A stretch of DNA of 64,000 nt from Enterococcus gallinarum NBRC 100675 (lineage in GTDB: Bacteria; Bacillota; Bacilli; Lactobacillales; Enterococcaceae): contig NZ_BCQE01000003.1 of the NCBI RefSeq assembly GCF_001544275.1, forward strand, positions 1 through 64,000, in the 5' to 3' direction. A program made the position numbers and the translations under genes. The first letter of the stretch is position 1; every line of letters begins with the position of its first letter. This document shows positions 9,085 through 19,051 of this stretch, one piece after another. Under the pieces are notes generated by a model that was not told the DNA's origin, made no database searches, and worked only from the letters and a program-made list of their open reading frames with translations.

Positions 9085-10194
9085 ATGGTAGAAATGGCTC
9101 TGAAACACGTGCATAAAAAATACGACAACAATGATAATTATTCTGTAACAGATTTTAATTTAGATATTTCTGATCGCGAGTTTATTGTTTTTGTTGGACC
9201 TTCCGGTTGCGGAAAGTCAACAACGCTGCGGATGATCGCTGGATTAGAAGATATTTCTGAAGGAGAATTATCCATCGGCGGCAAAGTAATGAACGATGTC
9301 GCACCAAAAGATCGTGATATTGCCATGGTATTCCAGAACTATGCGTTGTATCCACATATGACAGTTTTCAACAACATGGCTTTCGGATTGAAATTACGTA
9401 AATACGATAAAGAAGAAATCAAAAAACGGGTAGAAAATGCTGCCGAGATCTTAGGATTGACAGAATATCTAGACCGTAAACCAGCCGCACTATCTGGTGG
9501 ACAACGTCAACGGGTAGCTTTGGGTCGTGCCATCGTACGTGATGCCAAAGTCTTCTTAATGGATGAACCTTTGTCAAACTTAGATGCGAAATTGCGGGTA
9601 GCAATGCGTGCGGAGATTGCGAAACTTCATCAACGTCTTGAAACAACTACGATTTATGTAACCCATGACCAAACAGAAGCGATGACAATGGCAGACCGAA
9701 TCGTTATTATGAAAGACGGATTTATTCAACAAATCGGTTCACCGAAAGAAGTGTACAACTCACCTAAAAATATGTTTGTTGCCGGCTTTATCGGTTCACC
9801 TGCTATGAACTTCTTTACAGTTACTTTGAAAAACGGCATGATCTCAGATGGTCATGGATTAAACTTACGTATTCCTGAAGGCAAGAACAAAGTCCTTGTC
9901 GAAAAAGGGTACGAAGGCAAGGAATTAGTCTTTGGTATCCGTCCAGAAGATATCCACAGCGAACAAATCGCATTGGAAGCTTCACCAGAAGCAACTGTCC
10001 GTGCAGAAGTAGTCGTTTCTGAACTGCTTGGTGCTGAAACAATGCTTTATACAAAGATTGGTTCCACTGAGTTTATCTCTAAAGTAGATGCTCGTGACTT
10101 CCATCGCCCAGGTGAAGTGATTGATCTTGCTTTCAACATCAACAAAGCCCACTTCTTTGATAAAACATCTGAGAATGTGATCACGTTACCTTAA
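9085..10194 (+). CDS. msmK: MsmK/UgpC-type sugar ABC transporter ATPase
   Basis: ATP-binding subunit that energises CUT1-family oligosaccharide importers. The 369 residues contain Walker A GPSGCGKST (about 38-46), Q-loop FQNYALYPHMTV, signature LSGGQRQRVALGRAI, Walker B VFLMDEPLSNLD, H-loop THDQTEAMTMADR and a C-terminal TOBE/MalK-like regulatory domain (about 240-369, FGIRPEDIHSE). No CUT1 permease or binding protein is adjacent, so this is probably the shared ATPase serving several transporters elsewhere, as MsmK does in streptococci. An AGAGG site precedes the ATG, and expression is probably CcpA-controlled. Confidence 0.92.
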   Translation: MVEMALKHVHKKYDNNDNYSVTDFNLDISDREFIVFVGPSGCGKSTTLRMIAGLEDISEGELSIGGKVMNDVAPKDRDIAMVFQNYALYPHMTVFNNMAFGLKLRKYDKEEIKKRVENAAEILGLTEYLDRKPAALSGGQRQRVALGRAIVRDAKVFLMDEPLSNLDAKLRVAMRAEIAKLHQRLETTTIYVTHDQTEAMTMADRIVIMKDGFIQQIGSPKEVYNSPKNMFVAGFIGSPAMNFFTVTLKNGMISDGHGLNLRIPEGKNKVLVEKGYEGKELVFGIRPEDIHSEQIALEASPEATVRAEVVVSELLGAETMLYTKIGSTEFISKVDARDFHRPGEVIDLAFNINKAHFFDKTSENVITLP

Positions 10195-10284
10195 TTTGTA
10201 GTTTTCTTGCACTGTCCTTGGTTTGCCCCCTAGACAGTCGCAATTAACTAATATCCACTTTTATTCCTTATTTGTATCCCCTGA

Positions 10285-10314
10285 AAACAGACAGCCCTGC
10301 GGCTGTCTGTTTTT
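10285..10314. terminator. bidirectional terminator between msmK and fucosidase
   Basis: AAAACAGACAGCC and GGCTGTCTGTTTT form a 13-bp perfect stem with a CTGC loop. A- and T-rich flanks serve both converging genes. Confidence 0.93.
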
Positions 10315-10340
10315 GGGTGGATTCTCTTTAGGTGAAGGGC

Positions 10341-11786
10341 CTATTTTGAAGCTCTCTTCTCAAGAAAGCGTACATAAAAAGTTTTAATCGTTGGGTATTG
10401 GCGATACGCCAAGAAAACAACTTTGATTCTTTTAGTAGTAATTGGGTCGACATCAATGATTTTCTTATACCCGACGGTTCCGCATTCTGCTAAAAAGCAA
10501 TCCTTGCCATCTTTTTCATAATAAAGTACTGCTTTTTCAATTCTCTGACTCTCGCGGATTTCTTCTTGTAAAATCACTGTATTGATTTGTGTTGGTTGTG
10601 CAAAAGTCACTGTTATCCACGGCTCATGATCGTTGTTCGCAGGTTGCCAATACGTCTTCTTTGATGCGGTAACCTTTTGTAGGCTTTCTTGATCCCAGGG
10701 TGATTTTTGGGAAGAAGCTGTGATTTGTCCTTGGTACAACGGCTGATCCGTTTGTAATGGCCGTAGATATTGCCCTAATTGCATCAGTGACTGCTGATCT
10801 TTCAGGTGGATCGCCCCATTGGGCATTGGCGGAACATTTAATAAAAATACCGCATTTCCTCCTACCGCTTTCCGATACAAAGAAAATAATGTTTCGGCAC
10901 TTTTCACCACTGTATCCTCTTCCGGATGATAAAACCAGCCGGGTCTGATTGATAGATTGACCTCTGCTGGATACCAGACTAAATCTCTGCTGGAATCGTA
11001 GTTTTTCAATACAGATCGGCTACCTAAATCTTCTGCCATACTTGAGATTGTCGTCCGGAATTCTGCTGTGTCTGTTTGCTGTGATTTTTCGGCCGTCTTT
11101 TCGGCATCCAATAGCTCCCGAGGAACGACACTCCACTCATTCTGCCTTGTGTGTCCGGCTTCATTTCCGATCCAGCGAACATCTGGACCGCAAACGGCAA
11201 TCACAGCATCCGGCTGTAATTGCCGAATCTGTTGATAATACCTTTGCCAGTCATAAAACTGCCGCTTTCCGTTAGGTCCTTCTCCATTGGCTCCATCAAG
11301 CCACACTTCTGCTATTTCACCATACTGCGTCAATAATTCTGTCAATTGACCCACATACACCTCGTTATAGGCCTGTCCGGTGCCGTAGCTTGCGGCGTGC
11401 TGATCCCACGGAGAAAGATAGATGCCAAACGCCATCTCTGCTTCTTGACAAGCCTCCGACAATTCTTTGACTAAATCTCCTTTGCCATTTTTCCAAGGTG
11501 TATAAGCGACTGTCTGCTGCGAATAGTTGCTGGGCCATAAACAGAAGCCGTCATGATGCTTACAGGTTAAGATCATCCCTTTCATCCCGCTGCATTTGCA
11601 AAGCGTGACCCACTCTTTACAGTCCAGTGCTTGCGGGTCAAATAGTGCTAAGGATTCTCTCCCATTTCCCCATTCCCGATTCGTCATGGTATTTAAGCCA
11701 AAATGAATAAAGCCATAAAATTCCCGTGCTTGCCATAGTAGTTGACGATGACTCGGACGTATCGCCGTCAATTCTTCAACTTTCAT
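10341..11786 (-). CDS. GH29 alpha-L-fucosidase, cytoplasmic
   Basis: Removes terminal alpha-L-fucose from glycans. The 481 residues have no signal peptide, so the substrate must be imported. GH29 features: FIHFGLNT (about 27-34), KHHDGFCLW (76-84) and the nucleophile region EVWLDGANGE with Asp164. Residues about 340-481 resemble a discoidin/F5-8C-like beta-sandwich (EPWITVTFAQPTQINTVILQ). It lies downstream of the ChvE/GguAB-type transporter operon on the same strand, separated by 236 bp, and may share its inducer. The exact fucosyl linkage cannot be predicted. Confidence 0.9.
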   Translation of the reverse strand: MKVEELTAIRPSHRQLLWQAREFYGFIHFGLNTMTNREWGNGRESLALFDPQALDCKEWVTLCKCSGMKGMILTCKHHDGFCLWPSNYSQQTVAYTPWKNGKGDLVKELSEACQEAEMAFGIYLSPWDQHAASYGTGQAYNEVYVGQLTELLTQYGEIAEVWLDGANGEGPNGKRQFYDWQRYYQQIRQLQPDAVIAVCGPDVRWIGNEAGHTRQNEWSVVPRELLDAEKTAEKSQQTDTAEFRTTISSMAEDLGSRSVLKNYDSSRDLVWYPAEVNLSIRPGWFYHPEEDTVVKSAETLFSLYRKAVGGNAVFLLNVPPMPNGAIHLKDQQSLMQLGQYLRPLQTDQPLYQGQITASSQKSPWDQESLQKVTASKKTYWQPANNDHEPWITVTFAQPTQINTVILQEEIRESQRIEKAVLYYEKDGKDCFLAECGTVGYKKIIDVDPITTKRIKVVFLAYRQYPTIKTFYVRFLEKRASK

Positions 11787-11902
11787 CGCACTTCCCCTTT
11801 CTCCAACTGACTGTCAACAAACTGGAACCCATTCAGATAAGTGTTCTTATTGGTGATGGCTCACTAACCGCAGTTGTTTTGCTTTTGGTCTTTACAGCAA
11901 AT

Positions 11903-11942
11903 AGAGTAGTAGATGCCAAATGAATTGACAAGCCACTACTCT
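11903..11942. repeat. inverted repeat upstream of the fucosidase gene
   Basis: AGAGTAGT (11903-11910) and ACTACTCT (11935-11942) form a perfect 8-bp dyad with a 24-nt spacer in the 236-bp gap between the EIIB-like gene and the fucosidase gene. There is no U-run, so it could be an operator rather than a terminator. Confidence 0.4.
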
Positions 11943-12022
11943 AAATTACATAGTTTAGTTTGTTTCACATAGTTTGTTCCCAGAGGTTGCGTTCAGGATT
12001 GCAACACCAGAATAGCCGAGAG

Positions 12023-12355
12023 CTAATTCAACTGCAATAATGTTAAACTATCTGCTAAGACCGCTTCACCATCAAGAAGCTCGTAATCTTCTGGTGTGAT
12101 CAGTTTATACGGAACTGCTTTATAGTTCAAAAAATCTTTTAAGCGATTGATTTCATATTTCGATTGTGGTCCAATCAGTAATGCATCAACAGTCTGATTT
12201 TGAATGATTTGTTCAGCAATGATTGCTGGTGCTGAATAAATATGGACAGCTATTCCTTGTTCATCCGCTGCTCGCTGCATGTTTTTCACTAATAGACCTG
12301 TTGTGATGCCTGCTGTACAGATCAATAAGATCGTCTTTTGTGCTTCTGTCCCCAT
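12023..12355 (-). CDS. orphan PTS EIIB-like protein (lactose/chitobiose type)
   Basis: The 110 residues match the small cytoplasmic EIIB fold of the lactose/cellobiose PTS family. The phosphocysteine loop is LLICTAGITTGLLVKNMQ with Cys13, followed by VDALLIGPQSKYEINRLKDF. EIIB normally passes phosphate from EIIA to a sugar in an EIIC channel, but no EIIA or EIIC gene is present here. It is instead the last gene of an ABC sugar transporter operon, 12 bp after the permease. It may have a regulatory or sensory role, or be phosphorylated by a distant EIIA. The domain is clear; the function is inference. Confidence 0.8.
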   Translation of the reverse strand: MGTEAQKTILLICTAGITTGLLVKNMQRAADEQGIAVHIYSAPAIIAEQIIQNQTVDALLIGPQSKYEINRLKDFLNYKAVPYKLITPEDYELLDGEAVLADSLTLLQLN

Positions 12356-12367
12356 ACTTACAGCCTC

Positions 12368-13567
12368 CTAAGATATTTTCTTTTTCTTATTATAGATATC
12401 TAAGACAACTGCTAACAGCAAGATCAATCCTTTGATTGCCTGTTGCCAGTCGACCCCTACACCTAGAATCGACATCCCATTATTCAGTACCCCCATCACT
12501 AATCCGCCTACGATCGCACCCATGATCGTTCCGATCCCGCCAGAAGTTGAGGCACCGCCAAAATAAACGGCAGCCATGGCATCCAGTTCCATAGAGGTTC
12601 CCGCTTGTGGTGTCGCAGCGTTCAATCGGGCAGCCAGAACCAAACCTGCCAATGCCGCCATCGCGCCCATATTGACAAAGACCCAGAAAGTGATTTTTTT
12701 CGTTTTGATTCCTGACAGTTCAGCGGCTTTCCTATTTCCACCAGTTGCATAGATTTGACGTCCGGCAACTGTTTTATTTGTTAAGAATCCATATGCTGCG
12801 ACGATGACTCCTAATAAAATCAAGATGATCGGGTAACCCTGATAAGAAGCGAACACATAAGTTGCTCCAATGAAAACGACGCCGATGAAAAGAGCTTTGA
12901 ACAAAAAGGTACTGGTGGACTCTACTTCAAACAAATTTTTCTTGCGGCGTTCCCGGGTTCGCCATTGGCCAAAAATCAATAGTGCCGTGATACCGACACC
13001 GATAATCATTGAAAGGAGATGAATATGATCGCCGCTGACAATATCAGGTAAATAGCCTGTTGAAATTTTTTGAAACGAGGTAGGAAATGGTGCTAAAGAT
13101 TGGCCTCCCAAAACGACTTGAGTCAATCCACGGAACATCAACAGTCCAGACAACGTAACAATAAAAGCAGGAATCCCCACATAAGCTACCCAGAAACCTT
13201 GCCAAGCGCCAATCAACGCACCAATGAGTACACATAATGGCACAGCCGCCCAGGGACTCATACCATTATTGACCATCAAGACGCCGGCGATTGCGCCAAC
13301 AAACGCCATGACAGATCCGACAGACAAATCGACATGTCCTAACAAGACAACTAGTAACATCCCCGCAGCTAAAACCAATATATGACTATTTTGCAAAACA
13401 AGATTGGTGATGTTCAATGGTCGCCAGAAAATACCATCTGTCATTGCTTGAAAGGCAATCAATAAGACGACCAGGATAATGATCATGCTGTATTTGCTAA
13501 AAATCTCTAACGCTTTATCTTTGATAGAATGTTTTTGCACTTTTTTTAATTTATTCGTTGTTTCCAT
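12368..13567 (-). CDS. monosaccharide ABC transporter permease (GguB/XylH family)
   Basis: Membrane channel of a CUT2-family monosaccharide importer. About 399 residues with some ten hydrophobic segments; the first is IIILVVLLIAFQAM. Family motifs include GHVDLSVGSVMAF and a C-terminal GGLVMGVLNNGMSILG. The ATG at 13567 lies 1 nt after the ATPase stop and is preceded by GGGG; a GTG at 13579 is an alternative. The gene is translationally coupled to the ATPase gene. Confidence 0.93.
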   Translation of the reverse strand: METTNKLKKVQKHSIKDKALEIFSKYSMIIILVVLLIAFQAMTDGIFWRPLNITNLVLQNSHILVLAAGMLLVVLLGHVDLSVGSVMAFVGAIAGVLMVNNGMSPWAAVPLCVLIGALIGAWQGFWVAYVGIPAFIVTLSGLLMFRGLTQVVLGGQSLAPFPTSFQKISTGYLPDIVSGDHIHLLSMIIGVGITALLIFGQWRTRERRKKNLFEVESTSTFLFKALFIGVVFIGATYVFASYQGYPIILILLGVIVAAYGFLTNKTVAGRQIYATGGNRKAAELSGIKTKKITFWVFVNMGAMAALAGLVLAARLNAATPQAGTSMELDAMAAVYFGGASTSGGIGTIMGAIVGGLVMGVLNNGMSILGVGVDWQQAIKGLILLLAVVLDIYNKKKKIS

Positions 13568-13568
13568 C

Positions 13569-15098
13569 CTAAACCCCACTCTCTTCTAATGTCATCAAGT
13601 TCATCAGCAGTTCTTGATCCGCATCTTGCCGCAATACTTCTCCTGTAAAACGCCCTTCATTCATCGTATAGATCCGGTCACACATGCCCAAAAGTTCCGG
13701 CAGCTCGGAGGAAATGATACAGATCGCTTTACCCGCAGATGCCATTTCTTCAATGATCGTATAAATTTCATACTTTGCTCCAACATCGATTCCTCGTGTT
13801 GGCTCATCTAAAAATAAAATATCCGGTTCCGTCATCAACCACTTAGCCAAAACAACTTTTTGCTGGTTTCCGCCGCTAAGGCTGCCAACATTTTGATAGA
13901 TTGAATTGGTTTTCGTCCGCATTTTTTTGCGGTATTCTTCTGCCAAAATTACTTCTTTCTCTTTGTCCAAAACACCGTTGCGACTGATTTTATTCAGACT
14001 AGCAATCGTTGTGTTCTCCCGAATGTCCATCAATAGATTAAGTCCTAATGCTTTACGGTCCTCTGAGACATACGCAAGCCCATTTCTAACGGCAGCTGGA
14101 ACATCTTTTACGGAGATTTGTTGCCCTTCTTTATAGACCTCGCCCGTGATATTGCTGCCATAGGAATGCCCAAAGACACTCATCGCAAATTCTGTTCGTC
14201 CTGCGCCCATAAGTCCAGCAATGCCGATGATTTCTCCTTTGCGGATCATCAAATTGAGGTCTTCGTTCACGATTCGATTTGTATCGATAGGATGATGAAC
14301 GGTCCAATTCTTCACTTCAAAAAAAGGATCACCAATCTGGGGATGTCGTTCCGGATAGCGATTCGTCAAGTCACGACCAACCATCCCCCGAATGATTCGC
14401 TCTTCAGAAATCTGATTGCCAGCCATCGTTTCAATGGTTTGTCCATCGCGCAAAATCGTGATGCGATCGGCGACATTGACTATTTCATTCAGCTTATGAG
14501 AAATAATGATTGAAGTAATCCCTTGATTACGAAATTCTTTGATCAATTCTAGTAAATTGGCACTTTCTTCTTCATTCAGAGCGGCTGTTGGTTCATCTAA
14601 AATCAATAATCGGACTGATTTAGAAAATGCTTTGGCGATCTCTACTAGTTGCTGCTGCCCTACGCCGATTTGTGAAACCAATGTATTAGGATCAAGACGC
14701 AAGCCAACTGTTTTTAATAAATTATCGGTCTTCTTTTCTGTGATATCCCAATCGATGATGCCATTTTTGGCTTGTTCATTTCCTAAAAAAATATTCTCTT
14801 TGATGGATAAATAAGGACTTAATGCCAGCTCTTGATGAATGATTACGATCCCTTTTTCTTCGCTATCTCGTAAATCTTTAAATTTACAGAGCTCTCCTTC
14901 GTAATATATTTCACCTTCATACGTGCCATGTGGATACAAACCGCTTAGCACATTCATCAATGTAGATTTTCCTGCGCCGTTTTCACCACATAGCGCATGG
15001 ATCTCACCTCGTTCGATCGAAAGATTTACATTGCTTAATGCTCGTACACCTGAAAATTCTTTGACGATATTCTTCATTTCGAGAATATAATCTGCCAT
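13569..15098 (-). CDS. monosaccharide ABC transporter ATPase, two NBDs (GguA/XylG family)
   Basis: The 509 residues hold two tandem ATP-binding domains, the mark of CUT2 importers. NBD1 has Walker [10 protein letters not shown] (about 38-46), signature [15 protein letters not shown] and Walker [19 protein letters not shown]2 has the usual degenerate P-loop GLMGAGRTE, signature [15 protein letters not shown] and Walker [15 protein letters not shown]. It forms a complex with the permease 1 bp downstream and the binding lipoprotein 199 bp upstream. It is in the GguA/MmsA group. Confidence 0.95.
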   Translation of the reverse strand: MADYILEMKNIVKEFSGVRALSNVNLSIERGEIHALCGENGAGKSTLMNVLSGLYPHGTYEGEIYYEGELCKFKDLRDSEEKGIVIIHQELALSPYLSIKENIFLGNEQAKNGIIDWDITEKKTDNLLKTVGLRLDPNTLVSQIGVGQQQLVEIAKAFSKSVRLLILDEPTAALNEEESANLLELIKEFRNQGITSIIISHKLNEIVNVADRITILRDGQTIETMAGNQISEERIIRGMVGRDLTNRYPERHPQIGDPFFEVKNWTVHHPIDTNRIVNEDLNLMIRKGEIIGIAGLMGAGRTEFAMSVFGHSYGSNITGEVYKEGQQISVKDVPAAVRNGLAYVSEDRKALGLNLLMDIRENTTIASLNKISRNGVLDKEKEVILAEEYRKKMRTKTNSIYQNVGSLSGGNQQKVVLAKWLMTEPDILFLDEPTRGIDVGAKYEIYTIIEEMASAGKAICIISSELPELLGMCDRIYTMNEGRFTGEVLRQDADQELLMNLMTLEESGV

Positions 15099-15275
15099 GT
15101 CCTTTCACCCTTTTCTTTTTATGTAGTCAGAGATTCTGCAGAAGAAATAAAATGATCCATTCAAAAGAGGAACGGCTCTTTGACAAACAAGTAAGAACAG
15201 GGCAAAACATTGGAGTATCCGCTGATCTGCCCCGATCATTATCCTTTCAGCTGCTCTTTTACCTTTTTTGCGCTT

Positions 15276-15294
15276 TTGACAGCCCCTCTGTCAA
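15276..15294 (-). other. stem-loop immediately after the sugar-binding-protein gene
   Basis: TTGACAG and CTGTCAA (7 bp) form a tight hairpin 3 nt past the stop of the binding-protein gene, with no U-run. Such hairpins in ABC importer operons often protect the upstream mRNA or cause partial termination, giving more binding protein than membrane parts. A second hairpin-like element (AAAGAG/CTCTTT) lies near 15163-15182. Confidence 0.55.
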
Positions 15295-15297
15295 CAA

Positions 15298-16395
15298 CTA
15301 GCCCAGATCTTTTTCTGTGTAATAGTCACTGTCCACAAGCTCTTCTTTATAATTGCTGCTATCTACAGATACTGGATTAGATAGATAGGTCGGTACCACT
15401 TTGACCCCATTGTCATAAGTTTCGGTATCATTGACTGGGACCTCTTCATCATTGGCGATTGCTTCGATCATTTCGATCGTGTTTTTGGCTAGAACTCGGG
15501 TATCTTTGAAAATCGTTTGCGTTTGTTCTCCAGCAATGATCGATTTAACTCCAGCAATGGTTGCATCTTGTCCTGTAATTACAGGTAATGGTTTGTCAGA
15601 AGAACCATACCCCACACCTTTTAGGGATGAGATGATTCCTAGACTGATTGGATCATAAGGAGAAAGAACGGCATCTAATGTTTTATCGGTATAATTGGCA
15701 CTCAATAAGTTGTCCATCCGTGCCTGTGCAGTAGAACCATCCCAGCGCAGTGTTGCAATTTGGTTGAAATTCGTCTGACCCGAAGGAACCACTAATTGAT
15801 CACTATCAATATACTGTTGAAAAACAGACATCACGCCATTGTAATTGATCAACGCATTGTTATCATCCGGTGAACCACCAAACAATTCGATATTGAAGGG
15901 TCCTTTTCCATCTTTCAGGCCTAGCTTGTCTTCAATATAAGAAGCTTGTAAAACACCCACACCGAAATTGTCAAAGGTTGCATAGTAATCGACGTATTCC
16001 GAATTCATCAATAACCGATCATAAGCAATCACTTTGATGTCCTCGTTATGAGCCTTTTCGAGAACATCGGTAAGCGCGGAGCCATCAATAGAAGCAATCA
16101 CTAATGTATCGACGCCTTTAGTGATCATATTTTCAATTTGGGCGACCTGATTCTCAACCTTATCTTCGCCATATTGCAAGTCTGTTTTGTAGCCCAACTT
16201 TTCCAGTTCATCTACCATATTGTTTCCGTCGGCAATCCAACGTTCTGCTGATTTTGTAGGCATAGCGATTCCCACAAACCCTTTGTCCCCGCTGCTGGCT
16301 CCACCACTATCTGAGCCGTTTCCGCAAGCTGCCAACATCCCTCCCAAGAGAACGGTTGAAGCGATACCTACGATTTTTTTCATTGTGCTTTTCAT
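15298..16395 (-). CDS. monosaccharide-binding lipoprotein (ChvE family)
   Basis: Extracytoplasmic receptor for the GguAB-type transporter. The 365 residues have a lipoprotein signal with lipobox LAAC (Cys24), a Gly/Ser linker, then the two-lobed sugar-binding fold: [34 protein letters not shown] and [15 protein letters not shown]. ChvE relatives bind arabinose, galactose, glucose or xylose, so arabinose import for the nearby ara genes is plausible but not proven. A GGAGGG site lies 8 nt before ATG 16395. It is the first and probably most expressed gene of its operon. Confidence 0.94.
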   Translation of the reverse strand: MKSTMKKIVGIASTVLLGGMLAACGNGSDSGGASSGDKGFVGIAMPTKSAERWIADGNNMVDELEKLGYKTDLQYGEDKVENQVAQIENMITKGVDTLVIASIDGSALTDVLEKAHNEDIKVIAYDRLLMNSEYVDYYATFDNFGVGVLQASYIEDKLGLKDGKGPFNIELFGGSPDDNNALINYNGVMSVFQQYIDSDQLVVPSGQTNFNQIATLRWDGSTAQARMDNLLSANYTDKTLDAVLSPYDPISLGIISSLKGVGYGSSDKPLPVITGQDATIAGVKSIIAGEQTQTIFKDTRVLAKNTIEMIEAIANDEEVPVNDTETYDNGVKVVPTYLSNPVSVDSSNYKEELVDSDYYTEKDLG

Positions 16396-16605
16396 TTATT
16401 GATCCCTCCATACTTTTACTTACAGGCTAAGTATAGAAAAAACAGCAATCGCTTACATTAACTATTTTTGGTAGTTTCTTTGATTTCTTGGGACATTGGA
16501 ATTCAAACCTTGATTTTCTTTCGATTACCTTGTTTTTTTTCGGAATCTTGAAATTAAGAAAAGCGCTTACCTTTTTTTGGTAAAATAGAGGTCGGGGGTG
16601 AAATT
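16396..16605. promoter_or_regulatory. divergent promoter region between sugar transporter and its sensor genes
   Basis: This 210-bp AT-rich gap drives the transporter leftward and the lipoprotein/two-component genes rightward. It contains AAGCGCTT (about 16561-16568), the core of a cre-like site, just upstream of a TAAAAT -10-like hexamer. The response regulator encoded at 19051-20604 probably binds here. No clear repeat of its operator could be defined by eye. Confidence 0.5.
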
Positions 16606-17613
16606 ATGGATAAAAAATGGTTACACATCTTCCTTTCGATCCTGCTTATGACCAGTCTTAGCGCCTGCCAACGACCAGCTGAGGGGACCAATGAATCTGC
16701 TAAAGAGAGCATTGTAATTGGCTTTTCGCAATCTGGTACAGAAAGCAGTTGGCGCAAACGTCATACTGAATCGATTCGGACAGAGTTAGAGAAAGAAGGG
16801 TATGAAGTACTTTATCGAAATGGCTATATGAATCAAGAAAGACAGATCCAAGATATCCGCAGTTTTATCGTTTACCAAGTAGATGCAATCGTCTTTACCC
16901 CATTACAAGAAGATGGTTGGGAACCAATACTCGAAGAGGCGGCCAAAGCAGGCATCCCTGTTTTTATCGTTGATCGTCATGTAGATCTGGCAGATCCTTC
17001 CTTATTTTTGACACATATCGGTCCTAGTTTCAAAGCGGAAGGCAATCGAGCTGGCCTTTATGTCAGCAATTATTTCAAGCATCATGAAAATGAAACGATC
17101 AACGTGCTGGAATTGACCGGACTCAGCGATACATCCCCTACGCAACTACGTTCAGATGGCTTTCGAGAAACCATCAAACGAGATTATGCGAAAAACAATG
17201 TAACTATTCAAGTAACTGATGCCTTGAATGGCGACTTCATTCGTAGAAAAGGCAAAGAAGTGATCGAACAATATATTGCAGAAGGAAAAATGGATGACAT
17301 CGATGTTTTATTCAGTCATAACGATGAAATGACTATCGGGGCATTAGAAGCCTTGAAACAAACAGATATCGTCCCTGGAAAAGACATTGTTATCGTTACG
17401 ATTGATGCTCAAAAAGAAATGATCGACAATTTGAAAAACGGCATCGTTAATTGCGTTGTTGAATGTAATCCCGATGCTGGTATCTTCGTTAAAAATGCTA
17501 TTTCCCGTTATTTAAGTCGGGGCAGAAGTGCAGTTCCAAAAGAAATCTATGTTCACGAGACAGTTTTTTCAAGTGATATGGATTTTGACCAGATTCCTCC
17601 CCGAAATTATTAA
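16606..17613 (+). CDS. sugar-binding lipoprotein, probable sensor for the YesM-type kinase
   Basis: The 335 residues start with a lipoprotein signal ending LSAC (Cys21), then a periplasmic-binding-protein fold of the galactofuranose/ribose type: IVIGFSQSGTESSWRKRHTE, VDAIVFTPLQEDGWEPIL, FIVDRHVD and VLFSHNDEMTIGALEAL. It is the first gene of a three-gene unit with a histidine kinase (10 bp downstream) and a response regulator, and it faces the ABC transporter. In such arrangements the binding protein presents the sugar to the kinase rather than to a transporter. It may alternatively share the permease. Confidence 0.85.
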   Translation: MDKKWLHIFLSILLMTSLSACQRPAEGTNESAKESIVIGFSQSGTESSWRKRHTESIRTELEKEGYEVLYRNGYMNQERQIQDIRSFIVYQVDAIVFTPLQEDGWEPILEEAAKAGIPVFIVDRHVDLADPSLFLTHIGPSFKAEGNRAGLYVSNYFKHHENETINVLELTGLSDTSPTQLRSDGFRETIKRDYAKNNVTIQVTDALNGDFIRRKGKEVIEQYIAEGKMDDIDVLFSHNDEMTIGALEALKQTDIVPGKDIVIVTIDAQKEMIDNLKNGIVNCVVECNPDAGIFVKNAISRYLSRGRSAVPKEIYVHETVFSSDMDFDQIPPRNY

Positions 17614-17623
17614 GGAGCCATTC

Positions 17624-19051
17624 ATGAAAAAGACAAGTATAAAGGGCATCTTCCAACAAACCAATAAATTGATGATCTTAGTCGCTTTTCTCCCTTTATT
17701 AATTAGTAGTATCTTTTATTCCCGCCAAATTTTTATTTATCAAAATACGATCAACAATATTGAAGAAGCCAATCAGCTCTCGGGTAAAGTGGATGCAATT
17801 GTTTTAGAAGAAATGTGGGATCTTGTCTTTGGCCAAAAGAGCGTGGCGGATGTTCAAGACAACAACGTCATTGAAGAATTGCGCGCAGATCTTGACCATA
17901 TCCAAACAAATACGAATACAGCCAAAGAAAAAAACACGTTGGCTGTTGCCTTACGTACACTGGATTCATTAGAAACCTACCAAAACAAGCTCATCGAAAA
18001 TATTGCTAACGATGAACCACTAGAAAAAAATCAATATGTGATGGTCCAAGTGGATTCTGTGATTGAATTATTATCAGAAATCCTGCAGGAATTTGTTCGT
18101 GTAGAGATTAGTTTGGCAAGTCAAACCAATCAAGATTTGATTCAATCTGTCTTGTTATTGATCGCTTTTCAATTGCTTTTGATTCTTTTGATCATTTACT
18201 TTATTTCTAAAAATCGCCGCTTTGTTCGCGAAAATCTCCAAAATCCATTGGATCGTCTAGTCGAATTATCTGATGAACTTGCCCAAGGGCATCTCGGCTT
18301 TCGAGCAGTCCTGCCTGATACACCGGAATTGCGCACATTGACGAGCAGTTTGAATAAAATGGCGGATGATTTAACCCGTTTATTAGAAGAGAATGCTCTG
18401 AAACAATACCATTTGGCTCAAAGTGAAGTTCGTGTGTTGCAAGCTCAGATCACGCCTCACTTTATTTACAATAGTTTGGATGCGATCGTCTCTTTGATCG
18501 AAGTAGAACGATATGAACAAGCAACTGAAATGACGTACGCCCTCTCCGATTTTTTTCGGATTTCACTAAGCAAAGGGCACGATTGGATCCCTCTTTCAAA
18601 AGAGTTGCGCCATGTTGCTGACTATTTAACGATCCTGAAGATTCGTTATGGGGAGATGCTGACCTATGAAATCAACCAGCAGACCACTTCCCAAGACCTA
18701 CTAGTTTTAAAGATGATCCTACAGCCTTTAGTTGAAAATGCCGTCTATCATGGCACCAAGTTTGTACGCCGAGTAGGAAAAATCACCATCACGATTCAGG
18801 AATATGAACAGACAATCCAGATGTCTGTCCGTGATAACGGTATTGGCATTTCCCACGAACGATTAATGGCCATCCAACACAATCTGAAAGAAAATACAGA
18901 TCCCGATCCAGAAAATGGGTATGGTCTTTATAATGTTTATCGTCGTCTATTACTAAATTACGGTAGTGACGTACAATTTGAGATCGCGAGTATTGAATCA
19001 CAAGGAACTACGATTTCGATCATCGTTCCTAAAAAAGGAGGAGCCCACTAA
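17624..19051 (+). CDS. membrane histidine kinase, YesM/LytS type
   Basis: Senses an extracellular signal and phosphorylates the partner regulator. The 475 residues start at the ATG preceded by TAAGGAG; an in-frame extension back to 17528 would overlap the preceding gene and is rejected. Layout: TM1 at about 16-35, an extracellular sensor loop (about 36-175), TM2 (QSVLLLIAFQLLLILLIIYF), a HAMP domain (LQNPLDRLVELSDELAQGHL), then the His_kinase domain with QAQITPHFIYNSLDAI (phospho-His279) and a HATPase with LVENAVYHG and DNGIGI. The stop overlaps the regulator's start by one base (TAATG). Confidence 0.94.
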   Translation: MKKTSIKGIFQQTNKLMILVAFLPLLISSIFYSRQIFIYQNTINNIEEANQLSGKVDAIVLEEMWDLVFGQKSVADVQDNNVIEELRADLDHIQTNTNTAKEKNTLAVALRTLDSLETYQNKLIENIANDEPLEKNQYVMVQVDSVIELLSEILQEFVRVEISLASQTNQDLIQSVLLLIAFQLLLILLIIYFISKNRRFVRENLQNPLDRLVELSDELAQGHLGFRAVLPDTPELRTLTSSLNKMADDLTRLLEENALKQYHLAQSEVRVLQAQITPHFIYNSLDAIVSLIEVERYEQATEMTYALSDFFRISLSKGHDWIPLSKELRHVADYLTILKIRYGEMLTYEINQQTTSQDLLVLKMILQPLVENAVYHGTKFVRRVGKITITIQEYEQTIQMSVRDNGIGISHERLMAIQHNLKENTDPDPENGYGLYNVYRRLLLNYGSDVQFEIASIESQGTTISIIVPKKGGAH

